Below, in pieces: positions 1-5,730 of a stretch of 6,026 nucleotides of DNA. Source of the stretch: Nitrospirota bacterium. GTDB taxonomy: Bacteria; Nitrospirota; Thermodesulfovibrionia; Thermodesulfovibrionales; JdFR-88. A program made the translations under genes and the position numbers. The stretch covers positions 1 through 6,026 of the forward strand of contig JAKAGP010000035.1 in assembly GCA_021825785.1 (NCBI GenBank), written 5' to 3'. The notes under the pieces are model-generated. The model made no database searches. It was given only the letters and a program-made list of their open reading frames with translations, and was not told where the DNA came from. The number at the start of each line of letters is the position of its first letter. Position 1 is the stretch's first letter.

Positions 1-8
1 GAGGCCGG

Positions 9-407
9 ATGGCAGTTATGTTTCTTTTGATATCCCTAACGGGGGCTTGCACCTTTTACCAGTCCAGAAAGCCGGTCTACAATGAAGCCTCGCTTATGCA
101 GCCCCTGCCAGCCGGCCTTATGGTCGGCCCACCGATCGTGGAGAGCGCTCCGCCAGCGGTCCTGGTCAATTCGGTAAGGCCTCTGCCGCCGGTGCTGCTG
201 GTGCCGGGCAGGAACCTTTATTTCTACGGCAGCATTTATTACTATTACTGGGACGAGGACTGGTTTTTCAGCCGTAACAGGACAGGCCCGTGGTACCTGC
301 TGGCCAAAAAAAATTATCCGGCAAGGGTGGAACATTATCAGCCTGGTCCCCAGACCACGACCGATATCGAAAAACCTTTGAAGCTCTACCCGCCCTTTAA
401 CCGGTAA
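9..407 (+). CDS. Small aromatic-rich putative lipoprotein (possibly 5'-partial)
   Basis: A 132-residue protein of unknown function, probably exported. The N-terminus is a short hydrophobic stretch ending in LTGAC, which fits a relaxed lipobox with Cys14 as the lipidated residue. A proline/valine-rich linker follows (about residues 30-67). The C-terminal part (68-110) is dense in Tyr, Trp and Phe, with GSIYYYYWDEDWFFSR and then GPW. I associate this pattern with small lipoproteins of Desulfobacterota and Nitrospirota, where Y-x-W repeats precede a RxxGPW element. The ATG at 9 has only GAGG at 1-4 as a ribosome site, and the signal peptide lacks the usual positive n-region. The frame stays open to the left edge with Arg just before the Met, so the true start may lie outside the window. 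Function cannot be assigned. Confidence 0.7.
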   Translation: MAVMFLLISLTGACTFYQSRKPVYNEASLMQPLPAGLMVGPPIVESAPPAVLVNSVRPLPPVLLVPGRNLYFYGSIYYYYWDEDWFFSRNRTGPWYLLAKKNYPARVEHYQPGPQTTTDIEKPLKLYPPFNR

Positions 408-413
408 GCCCGC

Positions 414-440
414 CTTTTTGCTTGCTCAAAAAGATTTTTT
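414..440 (+). terminator. Possible weak intrinsic terminator after the lipoprotein gene
   Basis: CTTTTTG (414-420) and CAAAAAG (427-433) are perfect 7-bp arms around a 6-base loop, followed by A and six T (435-440), starting 7 bases after the stop codon. The placement is right for a terminator, but the stem is A/T-rich and therefore weak. A second small hairpin, TTTTTC-CCC-GAAAAA (436-450), overlaps the T tract. Confidence 0.4.
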
Positions 441-470
441 CCCCGAAAAACCAGAGAAAAGAAAAAGTCC

Positions 471-487
471 CCGATTGCGCAATTCGG
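471..487. promoter_or_regulatory. Palindrome, possible operator next to a -35 box
   Basis: ATTGCGCAAT (474-483) is a perfect 10-bp palindrome. It is flanked by CCG on the left and, after one extra T, CGG on the right, giving a near-perfect 17-base dyad. It ends one base before a consensus TTGACA at 489-494, a usual place for an activator or repressor site. The even-centred symmetry does not match the LysR T-N11-A motif, so the cognate protein is unknown. It could instead be the end of a repeat element. Confidence 0.35.
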
Positions 488-488
488 C

Positions 489-518
489 TTGACATCGTGT
501 TGAGGAATCCGGTTAAAT
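489..518 (+). promoter_or_regulatory. Putative sigma70 promoter P1, distal to the LysR gene
   Basis: A perfect -35 box TTGACA (489-494) is separated by 18 bases from TTAAAT (513-518), a 4-of-6 match to the -10 consensus. Transcription would begin near 525 and give a leader of about 185 bases containing the hairpin at 568-590 before the LysR start. No other plus-strand gene lies between, so LysR would be the first gene read from it. Confidence 0.4.
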
Positions 519-567
519 AGAAATTCCCTCCTCTTCCTGCTGATAAGGGGACCAAGGGGGTGAAAAG

Positions 568-590
568 CTTCCCTCCGCATGGAGGGCAAG
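568..590. other. Stable GC-rich hairpin in the gap before the LysR gene
   Basis: CCCTCC (571-576) pairs with GGAGGG (581-586) around the tetraloop GCAT. The stem extends three more pairs (CTT 568-570 with AAG 588-590) past one bulged C at 587. No T tract follows on the plus strand, so it is not a standard intrinsic terminator. The sequence TTCCCTCC also occurs at 524-531, so the GGAGGG arm has two possible partners. Confidence 0.5.
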
Positions 591-670
591 AGGGCCAATC
601 GCAAAAGTTAAAGGAATTTTTCATCATCCAGCAATCCATGGGCCGGTCTTTTTTCTTTCATTAAAGGAAG

Positions 671-700
671 TTGAATTATATAGAATGTTTATTTTATAAT
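671..700 (+). promoter_or_regulatory. Putative sigma70 promoter P2, immediately before the LysR gene
   Basis: TTGAAT (671-676, matching TTGA of the -35 consensus) and a perfect TATAAT (695-700) are 18 bases apart. The expected start site is about 707, only about 5 bases before the ATG at 712 or 11 before the ATG at 718. ATTATA (675-680) and TATAAT (695-700) form a 6-bp inverted repeat overlapping both boxes, so a protein bound there could repress the promoter. Autoregulation is common for LysR genes, but here it is inference. Confidence 0.5.
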
Positions 701-711
701 AAATTTCACTT

Positions 712-1635
712 ATGGGTATGGAAGATCATAAGCTCAAAGTATTCTGCACGGTCGCCGAGATGAAGAGTTTTTCGAAGGCTTCGGAGATAATCCATCTTAC
801 GCAGCCCGCGGTGAGCCTGCAGATACAGACCCTCGAAGAGACCTTCGAGACGAAGCTGTTTGACCGCTCTTCCAACACGGTAACCCTTACGCCAGCCGGC
901 GAGATACTTTACAAATATGCAAAGGACATCCTCACCCAGTATGATGCCGCGGAACGGGCTGTCAGCGGCATAACCGGGCTGGTGAAGGGCTCGATGACTA
1001 TCGGAGCCAGCACCACCATAGGCAATTATCTTTTGCCCCGTGTGATCGCCGAATTCCGCAAGGTCCATCCAAAGATAAAGATACACCTGCTTGTAGGCAA
1101 CACCAAAAGGATCACGGAGCTGCTTAAAGGGGGGGTAATAGACCTTGGACTGGTCGAGGGGTCTGTAACAAAATACAAGCTTACGACCGAAAAGCTGATC
1201 TCAGACGAGCTTACGCTGATCGTCCCTGCCGGTCATCATTGGGTAAAGCTTGGGGATGTGTCCATACTGGAGGTGCTTAAAGTGCCCTTTGTGTTCCGCG
1301 AAGAGGGCTCAGGTACAAGGCAGATAATAGAGCACTATCTTGGGGAGCACGGCATCTATCCTCAGGACATGACATGTTCCGCCATCCTGGGCAGCACCGA
1401 AGCCATAAAGGATGCGGTGGAAAACGGTATCGGTGTTGCAATCGTCTCCCGGTGGGCGGTCCGCAAGGAGCTTGCCCACGGCACCCTTAAGGCCCTCAGG
1501 TTCAAAGAATGCGAAATGTTCAGGGAATTTTCGCTCCTCTTTAACAAAAACGCGGTAAGCACTTACTCCGTCGATACCTTCTATAACTACCTTAAGGGCT
1601 TTCCCCTGCATAAACTCCTGGAAAACGCGCTGTAA
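712..1635 (+). CDS. LysR-family transcriptional regulator (CysL/CbbR-like subgroup)
   Basis: A full-length LysR-type DNA-binding regulator of 307 residues, the normal size. The N-terminal winged helix-turn-helix spans residues 5-63, with recognition helix TQPAVSLQIQTLE (30-42) and the family-typical KLFDRSSNTVTLTPAGE (48-64). A linker helix (65-92) leads to the two-lobe effector domain, opening with GASTTIGNYLLPRVIAEF (98-115). REEGSGTRQIIE (196-207) and GSTEAIKDAVENGIGVAIVS (227-246) are conserved in the CysL/CbbR/selenium-associated LysR branch and probably line the inducer pocket. The ligand is unknown. No Shine-Dalgarno precedes 712; the second ATG at 718 is an equally possible start. The gene is in tandem with ilvE-deoC, not divergent from a target as many LysR genes are, so its regulon cannot be read from position. 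Confidence 0.93.
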   Translation: MGMEDHKLKVFCTVAEMKSFSKASEIIHLTQPAVSLQIQTLEETFETKLFDRSSNTVTLTPAGEILYKYAKDILTQYDAAERAVSGITGLVKGSMTIGASTTIGNYLLPRVIAEFRKVHPKIKIHLLVGNTKRITELLKGGVIDLGLVEGSVTKYKLTTEKLISDELTLIVPAGHHWVKLGDVSILEVLKVPFVFREEGSGTRQIIEHYLGEHGIYPQDMTCSAILGSTEAIKDAVENGIGVAIVSRWAVRKELAHGTLKALRFKECEMFREFSLLFNKNAVSTYSVDTFYNYLKGFPLHKLLENAL

Positions 1636-1706
1636 AACTTTTTTCCCCCATCATTCCTGCAGAAGAGAAAATAAAACCTGTTTTTTATCAGCTTTTTATT
1701 TTTTGA

Positions 1707-1715
1707 TGATATAAT
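1707..1715 (+). promoter_or_regulatory. Extended -10 promoter for ilvE-deoC
   Basis: TGA directly before a perfect TATAAT (1710-1715) makes the extended -10 signature TGnTATAAT. No good -35 box is visible 16-18 bases upstream, as is common for extended -10 promoters or activator-dependent ones. Transcription would start near 1722, leaving a leader of about 60 bases. Confidence 0.5.
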
Positions 1716-1719
1716 CTTT

Positions 1720-1756
1720 AAAATCCTCAACCCCTTTAAATTAAAAAAATCCTCAA
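1720..1756 (+). repeat. 11-bp direct repeat in the ilvE leader
   Basis: AAAATCCTCAA occurs at 1720-1730 and again at 1746-1756, exactly 26 bases apart. The first copy overlaps the predicted transcription start and the second lies just before the ribosome binding site. Each copy carries CCTC, complementary to GAGG of that site. The A/T-rich setting makes part of the match easy to get by chance, but the CCTCAA core is not A/T-biased. Confidence 0.5.
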
Positions 1757-1760
1757 AAAC

Positions 1761-1766
1761 GGAGGT
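1761..1766 (+). promoter_or_regulatory. Shine-Dalgarno of ilvE, with long spacing
   Basis: GGAGGT is a near-ideal ribosome site but ends 15 bases before the ATG at 1782, longer than the usual 5-10. No ATG, GTG or TTG lies in frame between them, and the protein aligns well from this Met, so the ATG is kept. Confidence 0.55.
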
Positions 1767-1781
1767 CTTGTTTCAGCCGGT

Positions 1782-2717
1782 ATGGATGAGAGCGCCGGGA
1801 TTTACTTAAACGACAGGGTTGTCCCTCTTGCCCAAGCCAGGGTCTCCGTCCTCGATCACGGTTTTCTTTATGGGGACGGGGTTTACGAGACCATGCGTGT
1901 TTACGGCGGCGTCGTCTTCATGATGGAAGAGCACCTTGCCAGACTGGAAAATTCCGCTTCGTTAATAGAGCTAAGGCTGCCCAAAAGCCCTCGCCAGATG
2001 AAACTTGCGATCTATGAGACGCTTGAGGCCTGCGGACACAAAGATGCGTATCTAAGGGTGACCGTCTCCAGGGGCGAGGGCCCCATCGGGTTGGATCCGG
2101 AGCTTTGCCCCCGTCCTACTTTCTTTGTCTATGCCGGCAGGCTGACCCCCCCGTCCCGCGATTACTACGAAGAAGGCATAACCCTGGCGGTGGCAAATAC
2201 AAGGCGAAACCTCCGGGAGGCCCTTGACCCGCAGATAAAGTCCCTCAATTTCCTGAACAATATCAGGGCAAAGATAGAAGCCAAAAAAGCGGGCGCCCAT
2301 GAGGCCCTTATGTTGAACCACAGGGGGCATCTGGCAGAGGGCACCACGAGCAACATCTTTTTTGTGTCGGAGGGCGCGCTCCTCACGCCGGGACCGGAAT
2401 GTGGTATTTTGAGAGGCATTACAAGAGATACGGTCCTCGCCATGGCCCGAAGGATGGATATGAAGGTGGTGGAAGGCGAGTTCACTGAGGAAGACCTCCT
2501 TGGCTCATCGGAGGCCTTCATTACCAGCACTATCATGGAAGTGGTCCCCGTCAGCCGCCTGATCGGGGCCCCCTCTCACACACATACAGGGATAAGGGAT
2601 TTTCACGGGGTGGGCGATATCACGAAGGCGCTGATGGCGGAGTACAGGAAAGAGGTTTTCTCATACGTCCAGAACACCAGGGCGGCCGGGCCTTCGATCT
2701 GGGGCTTTACCGAGTGA
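1782..2717 (+). CDS. ilvE: Class IV PLP aminotransferase, likely branched-chain amino acid aminotransferase
   Basis: A fold-type IV PLP enzyme of 311 residues that most likely transfers the amino group between glutamate and the 2-oxo acids of Leu, Ile and Val in the cytoplasm. Visible family signatures are YLNDRVVP near the start, DHGFLYGDGVYETMR (25-39), AYLRVTVSRGEGPIGLDP (89-106), and QIKSLNFLNNIRAKIEA (151-167), where Lys153 should be the Schiff-base lysine. LAEGTTSNIFFV (184-195) supplies Glu186 for the pyridine nitrogen, and GILRGITRDTVLAMAR (208-223) holds the phosphate-binding turn. The SRGxGxxGLDP stretch favours IlvE, whereas GDGVYETMR is also seen in D-amino-acid aminotransferases and aminodeoxychorismate lyase, so specificity is not certain. 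The C-terminus (about 290-311) is a short non-conserved extension. The last codon and stop overlap the next gene's GTG, implying translational coupling. Confidence 0.85.
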   Translation: MDESAGIYLNDRVVPLAQARVSVLDHGFLYGDGVYETMRVYGGVVFMMEEHLARLENSASLIELRLPKSPRQMKLAIYETLEACGHKDAYLRVTVSRGEGPIGLDPELCPRPTFFVYAGRLTPPSRDYYEEGITLAVANTRRNLREALDPQIKSLNFLNNIRAKIEAKKAGAHEALMLNHRGHLAEGTTSNIFFVSEGALLTPGPECGILRGITRDTVLAMARRMDMKVVEGEFTEEDLLGSSEAFITSTIMEVVPVSRLIGAPSHTHTGIRDFHGVGDITKALMAEYRKEVFSYVQNTRAAGPSIWGFTE

Positions 2718-3415
2718 AGGCGGGCTATTTGGGGATGGACAGACGGTCTGTAGCTTCAGCCATAGAGCAGTCGGTACTGAAACCCACGGCCACGGCGGAG
2801 GAAGTCCGCGGGGCATGCCGGGAGGCGGCGGACTATGGTTTTTACGGCGTATGCGTAAACCCCATACACACGGCCACTGCAAGAGCCGCGGCCGATTCCA
2901 TGAAGACGTTGGGAAAAACAAAAACAAAAATAAGGATCGTCACGGTAATAGCCTTCCCCCTGGGCAGCGCTTCCCCGGCCGCAAAGGTGTATGAGGCGAT
3001 GAGGGCGGCGCAGGATGGATCCGACGAGCTTGATATTGTAATGGCGATCCCATTGGCGATGGAAGGGGACTGGCGGGGCGTGGAAAAGGACATATCGGAC
3101 GTTGTTGCGGCCACCCCAGGGCTCGGTCACAAGGTGATCATAGAGACAGCATATCTCAAAGGTCCGCAAGAGATGGAGCAGGCCGTCCTTGCCGCCCTCC
3201 GGGCTGGGGCCTCCTTCATAAAGACATCTACCGGCCATTCGCCAAAGGGAGCTACCGTCCAGGATGTTATGGCGCTCAAAAGGATCGTAGGCGGCCGTGC
3301 GGGCATCAAGGCCGCGGGAGGTATTCGCACCCCGGAGGCGGCAATCGAGCTCATACAGGCCGGGGCCGCAAGGCTGGGCACATCGTCTGGAGTGCAGATA
3401 ATCGAGGGTCTTTAA
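2714..3415 (+). CDS. deoC: Deoxyribose-phosphate aldolase, short type, with variant substrate motifs
   Basis: A class I aldolase that cleaves 2-deoxyribose-5-phosphate to glyceraldehyde-3-phosphate and acetaldehyde, the last step of deoxynucleoside catabolism. It has 233 residues, close to the bacterial short form. The catalytic set is intact: Asp107 in DELDIVM, Schiff-base Lys170 in FIKTSTG, and Lys199 in GIKAAGGIRT. VCVNP (46-50) and the phosphate-binding LGTSSG (221-226) are also present. Unusual are IEQSVLKP (17-24) in place of the normal IDHTLLKP, VMAIP where VINIG is usual, and STGHSPKGAT where STGF-x2-GGAT is usual. The GTG at 2714 overlaps the ilvE stop (GTGA) and is preferred for coupling; the ATG at 2735 (MDRRSV) is an alternative that loses only 7 residues. 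Family assignment is secure, exact substrate slightly less so. Confidence 0.92.
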   Translation: MKAGYLGMDRRSVASAIEQSVLKPTATAEEVRGACREAADYGFYGVCVNPIHTATARAAADSMKTLGKTKTKIRIVTVIAFPLGSASPAAKVYEAMRAAQDGSDELDIVMAIPLAMEGDWRGVEKDISDVVAATPGLGHKVIIETAYLKGPQEMEQAVLAALRAGASFIKTSTGHSPKGATVQDVMALKRIVGGRAGIKAAGGIRTPEAAIELIQAGAARLGTSSGVQIIEGL

Positions 3416-3472
3416 GCGAAGTTTTTCTTTCCAATATTCAAACGAAAAAAATCATCTGATCTAAAATGGGGG
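3416..3472. other. Convergent intergenic gap between deoC and lptG
   Basis: Fifty-seven bases separate two converging genes. They contain TTTTTCTTT for plus-strand transcripts and, read on the minus strand, seven T (3445-3451). Arms TTTTTC and GAAAAA (about 3422-3449) could form a weak stem with a long loop. There is no GC-rich hairpin, so any bidirectional terminator here would be weak. Confidence 0.3.
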
Positions 3473-4516
3473 CTAATCCCTGATCTTTATGAACAGACCC
3501 AGGGAAAATACCGCAAAGGACAATGGTATCGTCCAGGCGGCGGCAAAAGGCGGCAGTAGCCCCGAGTACCCCAGCGAAAGACTGAAGGTATAGACCAGCC
3601 AGTAAAAGAGGCTTACTGCCATCCCTAAAGACGCCGCCGCCAGGCCGCCCATACCCCTTCTAAGGGAAATGGCGACGGCAAAAAGGACCATGAAGAAATT
3701 CACTATGGGATAGGCGAGCCTCGAATTCATGTCCACATCCAGTTTGATGCTCCGGATGCCCGCCTCCCTCAGCCGCTTCGAATAACGGTAAAGTTCAGTT
3801 ATCCCCATTTCGTCGGCGGTGAGCACCTGACTGTCCAGGAACCCGGGTTTTATCAGATCGGAGATGTCCATCCGGGCCAACCTGACCGCCTTTGGGTGCG
3901 CAAAGTCATAGAGCATTACATTTTTAAGCACCCAGCGCCCAGCTTGGTACGTTGCCCCCTCAGCCTCGATCTTTCCGGAAAGCATCCCGTTTTTGAACTG
4001 GAATATGTCCACCTTTTTGGCCGAGCCCAGTTCCTTCGAATACAGGCTGAAGCGCACCAGAGATCCGTCATCCGCTCTTATCCAGATGGTCCCTTCGTTA
4101 AAGAACGTTATCCCCGAGGGTCCGGTCATGGTCTTTGCCTTCCGCATGGCGGCCGGGGCGGTAAACTGGCTTAGCCCGAAACTTGCCAGCGTCAGAAGCG
4201 CCCCGGTAACGGCAAGGGGCATAAATAGAGCTCGCATCCTGCCCCCGGCGGCCATGATAGCGATGGTTTCCCTGTTTTTCCCCGCGTGGCCCACCGTGAA
4301 GAGGGCGGCAAAAAGCACCGCCATCGGCATTGTGTAAACAATATACTGAGGCAGCACAAGCACAGCGTACATGAGGAGACTTGCTGTCCCCCTGTCTTTG
4401 AGCTTGTCCATGGCATTTATCAGGTCAAAGCAGGACAGCATCGCCGAAAGCCCCAGGGCCACGACCATAAAGGCCGACAGAAATTCCTTAAGGTAAAGGC
4501 GCTTTAAAAGTTTCAT
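3473..4516 (-). CDS. lptG: LPS export ABC transporter permease LptG (YjgP/YjgQ family)
   Basis: One of the two inner-membrane permeases of the LptB2FG complex, which pulls lipopolysaccharide from the inner membrane and passes it to LptC. From the ATG at 4516 it has 347 residues. MKLLKRLYLKEFLSAF starts the protein in the way typical of the family. Hydrophobic segments lie at about 12-32, 50-78 and 97-118; then comes a periplasmic jellyroll domain (about 125-255); then segments at 267-285, 292-314 and 322-343. An upstream in-frame Met at 4555 would add 13 residues lying inside lptF and is rejected: the ATG at 4516 overlaps the lptF stop as ATGA and has AGGAAGGT 9 bases upstream. It is called LptG because it is the second gene of the pair; the two paralogues are similar enough that sequence alone is weaker evidence. 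No terminator hairpin follows. Confidence 0.9.
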   Translation of the reverse strand: MKLLKRLYLKEFLSAFMVVALGLSAMLSCFDLINAMDKLKDRGTASLLMYAVLVLPQYIVYTMPMAVLFAALFTVGHAGKNRETIAIMAAGGRMRALFMPLAVTGALLTLASFGLSQFTAPAAMRKAKTMTGPSGITFFNEGTIWIRADDGSLVRFSLYSKELGSAKKVDIFQFKNGMLSGKIEAEGATYQAGRWVLKNVMLYDFAHPKAVRLARMDISDLIKPGFLDSQVLTADEMGITELYRYSKRLREAGIRSIKLDVDMNSRLAYPIVNFFMVLFAVAISLRRGMGGLAAASLGMAVSLFYWLVYTFSLSLGYSGLLPPFAAAWTIPLSFAVFSLGLFIKIRD

Positions 4517-5583
4517 TGGGCATCGACCTTCCTGAACGCCAGGAGCGAAACGCAAATGAGGATGGCAAAGGGTGCCCAGCCGCCGGCCGCGGGAGGGATC
4601 TTTCCGGATTGCGCAAGTTTTTCAAAATAGATAAGAAGGGCGTAATAGATGGAAAATACGGCCGTGCCCAGGGCCAGCCCTCCAAGCCTGGCCTTTTTGC
4701 CTGCGTACAGGGAGAGGGCCGGGGCCAGAAACATTATCGCAAGCGAAAACAGGGGGAAAGTAAGCCTGCGGTAGAACTCCAGCATGCTGATGGTCCTTGG
4801 CAGGCCCTGTTCGGTCGCGGCCTCCGCCAGTAGCCCCCTGGGCGTCAATTCCTGGCGCATTGCGGACGGTCCTTCCAGGTCAAGCGGCAGAACAAGCCTG
4901 TACTCGCGAAAAAATATCTCCGTAAGCCGGGGCCCCTTCTCAAGGCTGGCCAGACCGCTCTTCAGGTTAAAAAAGATGGAGCTGCTTCCCCCATCGGCCA
5001 ATTTCATGCTGGCGTTCCTGGCGTATATTACAACGGGCCTTTTATGGTTCCTGTCATCATAAATGAAGACATTGGAGAGGTTCCCGTCCTTTGAGCCCCC
5101 GGCGTATATCACGGTGTCTTTTATAAAGGTGTTGAAGACCCCGGGCTCTATGGCATAAGGGGCCCTTTCCCTGAGCGTACCGGATATGGAAAGCCTCACC
5201 TCTTTTCTGCCCGCCGGGCCAAGGTAAAAGCTTACAAAAAAGCCAAGGGCCGCCGCCATCACCCCAATAATGAACACCGGCACGGCCGCCTGCCTGAAGG
5301 GCATCCCGCTTGATTTAAGGATAACCAGCTCATTGTCCGCGTTCATCCTGCCGTATACGTAGAGCACGGAGAGTAGAAAGGCCATGGGCAGGGTCAGGAG
5401 CATCAGCTCGGGCTGGATATAAAGGATGATAAGCAGCAGTTCCCCGGGACTTGCCCCCACGCTCGACAAAAGCCTGGAAAGCCTGAGCACCTTTTCCATC
5501 ATCAATATGAAATTAAGGAGGGGCAGGCTGATGAGCATTGCCAGGGCAAGTTCGTTCAGTATGCTTTTATGGATCGTTTTCAC
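4513..5583 (-). CDS. lptF: LPS export ABC transporter permease LptF (YjgP/YjgQ family)
   Basis: The partner of LptG in the LptB2FG lipopolysaccharide extractor; 356 residues, the normal family length. Transmembrane segments lie at about 11-30, 48-78 and 100-121. The loop VYGRMNADNELVILKSSG (76-93) is the highly conserved cytoplasmic element next to the coupling helix that contacts the ATPase LptB. A periplasmic beta-rich jellyroll (about 125-265) follows, then segments at 273-293, 302-321 and 335-351. The start codon is GTG at 5583; AAGG sits only 2 bases upstream, so the ribosome site is poor, but the N-terminus VKTIHKSILNELALAML fits the family and no better in-frame start is visible. lptG overlaps its stop by 4 bases. 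LptB, LptC and LptA are not in the window, which is usual. Confidence 0.92.
   Translation of the reverse strand: MKTIHKSILNELALAMLISLPLLNFILMMEKVLRLSRLLSSVGASPGELLLIILYIQPELMLLTLPMAFLLSVLYVYGRMNADNELVILKSSGMPFRQAAVPVFIIGVMAAALGFFVSFYLGPAGRKEVRLSISGTLRERAPYAIEPGVFNTFIKDTVIYAGGSKDGNLSNVFIYDDRNHKRPVVIYARNASMKLADGGSSSIFFNLKSGLASLEKGPRLTEIFFREYRLVLPLDLEGPSAMRQELTPRGLLAEAATEQGLPRTISMLEFYRRLTFPLFSLAIMFLAPALSLYAGKKARLGGLALGTAVFSIYYALLIYFEKLAQSGKIPPAAGGWAPFAILICVSLLAFRKVDAQ
4526..4533 (-). promoter_or_regulatory. Ribosome binding site that fixes the lptG start
   Basis: On the minus strand AGGAAGGT lies 9 bases before the ATG at 4516, inside the 3' end of lptF. It supports the ATG at 4516 over the upstream Met at 4555. 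Confidence 0.6.
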
Positions 5584-5730
5584 AACCTTGATTTTAACAT
5601 TTCCCCGGCTGGCCTTTTCTTGTTACCGGCGCCTGGTAATGGCAATACCGCCGGGCTGGTCTGAATGTTACAGGGATTTTTTGTGTTTTGCTTGGTTTGC
5701 TTTGCGGGGGATTTTATTATTTTTGTTTTT
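5584..5730. other. Gap upstream of lptF, with a near-perfect dyad
   Basis: This 147-base stretch separates the right-edge gene from lptF. TTACCGGC (5623-5630) and GCC(T)GGTAA (5631-5639) form an interrupted palindrome about 40 bases before the lptF start, with GGCGCC at the centre. Read on the minus strand, TAAAAT near 5592-5597 could be a -10 box, but no -35 is convincing. I see no minus-strand terminator for the upstream gene (its 3' side is A-rich, not T-rich), so read-through into lptF is possible. Confidence 0.4.

Noticed and set aside
540..610. Known riboswitch (for example cyclic-di-GMP or glycine type) in the gap before the LysR gene
   Set aside because: G-rich runs and a hairpin are present, but I could not match the conserved core of any riboswitch class.
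397..639. Minus-strand open frame of 80 codons with a C-x4-C-x2-C stretch
   Set aside because: No ribosome site, no recognisable family, and it covers promoter-like and palindromic sequence; other frames on both strands are open here too, pointing to a compositional or repeat artefact.
560..664. Plus-strand short ORF from GTG (34 codons) as a leader peptide of the LysR gene
   Set aside because: GGGG runs precede the GTG, but the frame is open back to 521, the composition looks like translated repeat, and no attenuator follows.
1636..1700. Intrinsic terminator after the LysR gene
   Set aside because: T tracts exist, but the only stem (GGAAAA with TTTTCC, 1620-1646) has a 15-base loop and starts inside the coding sequence.
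2756..3238. Minus-strand open frame of 160 codons inside deoC
   Set aside because: Antisense shadow of a well-conserved gene with intact catalytic motifs.
4514..4555. Longer lptG starting at 4555
   Set aside because: The extra 13 residues are not family-like; the ATGA overlap and ribosome site support 4516.
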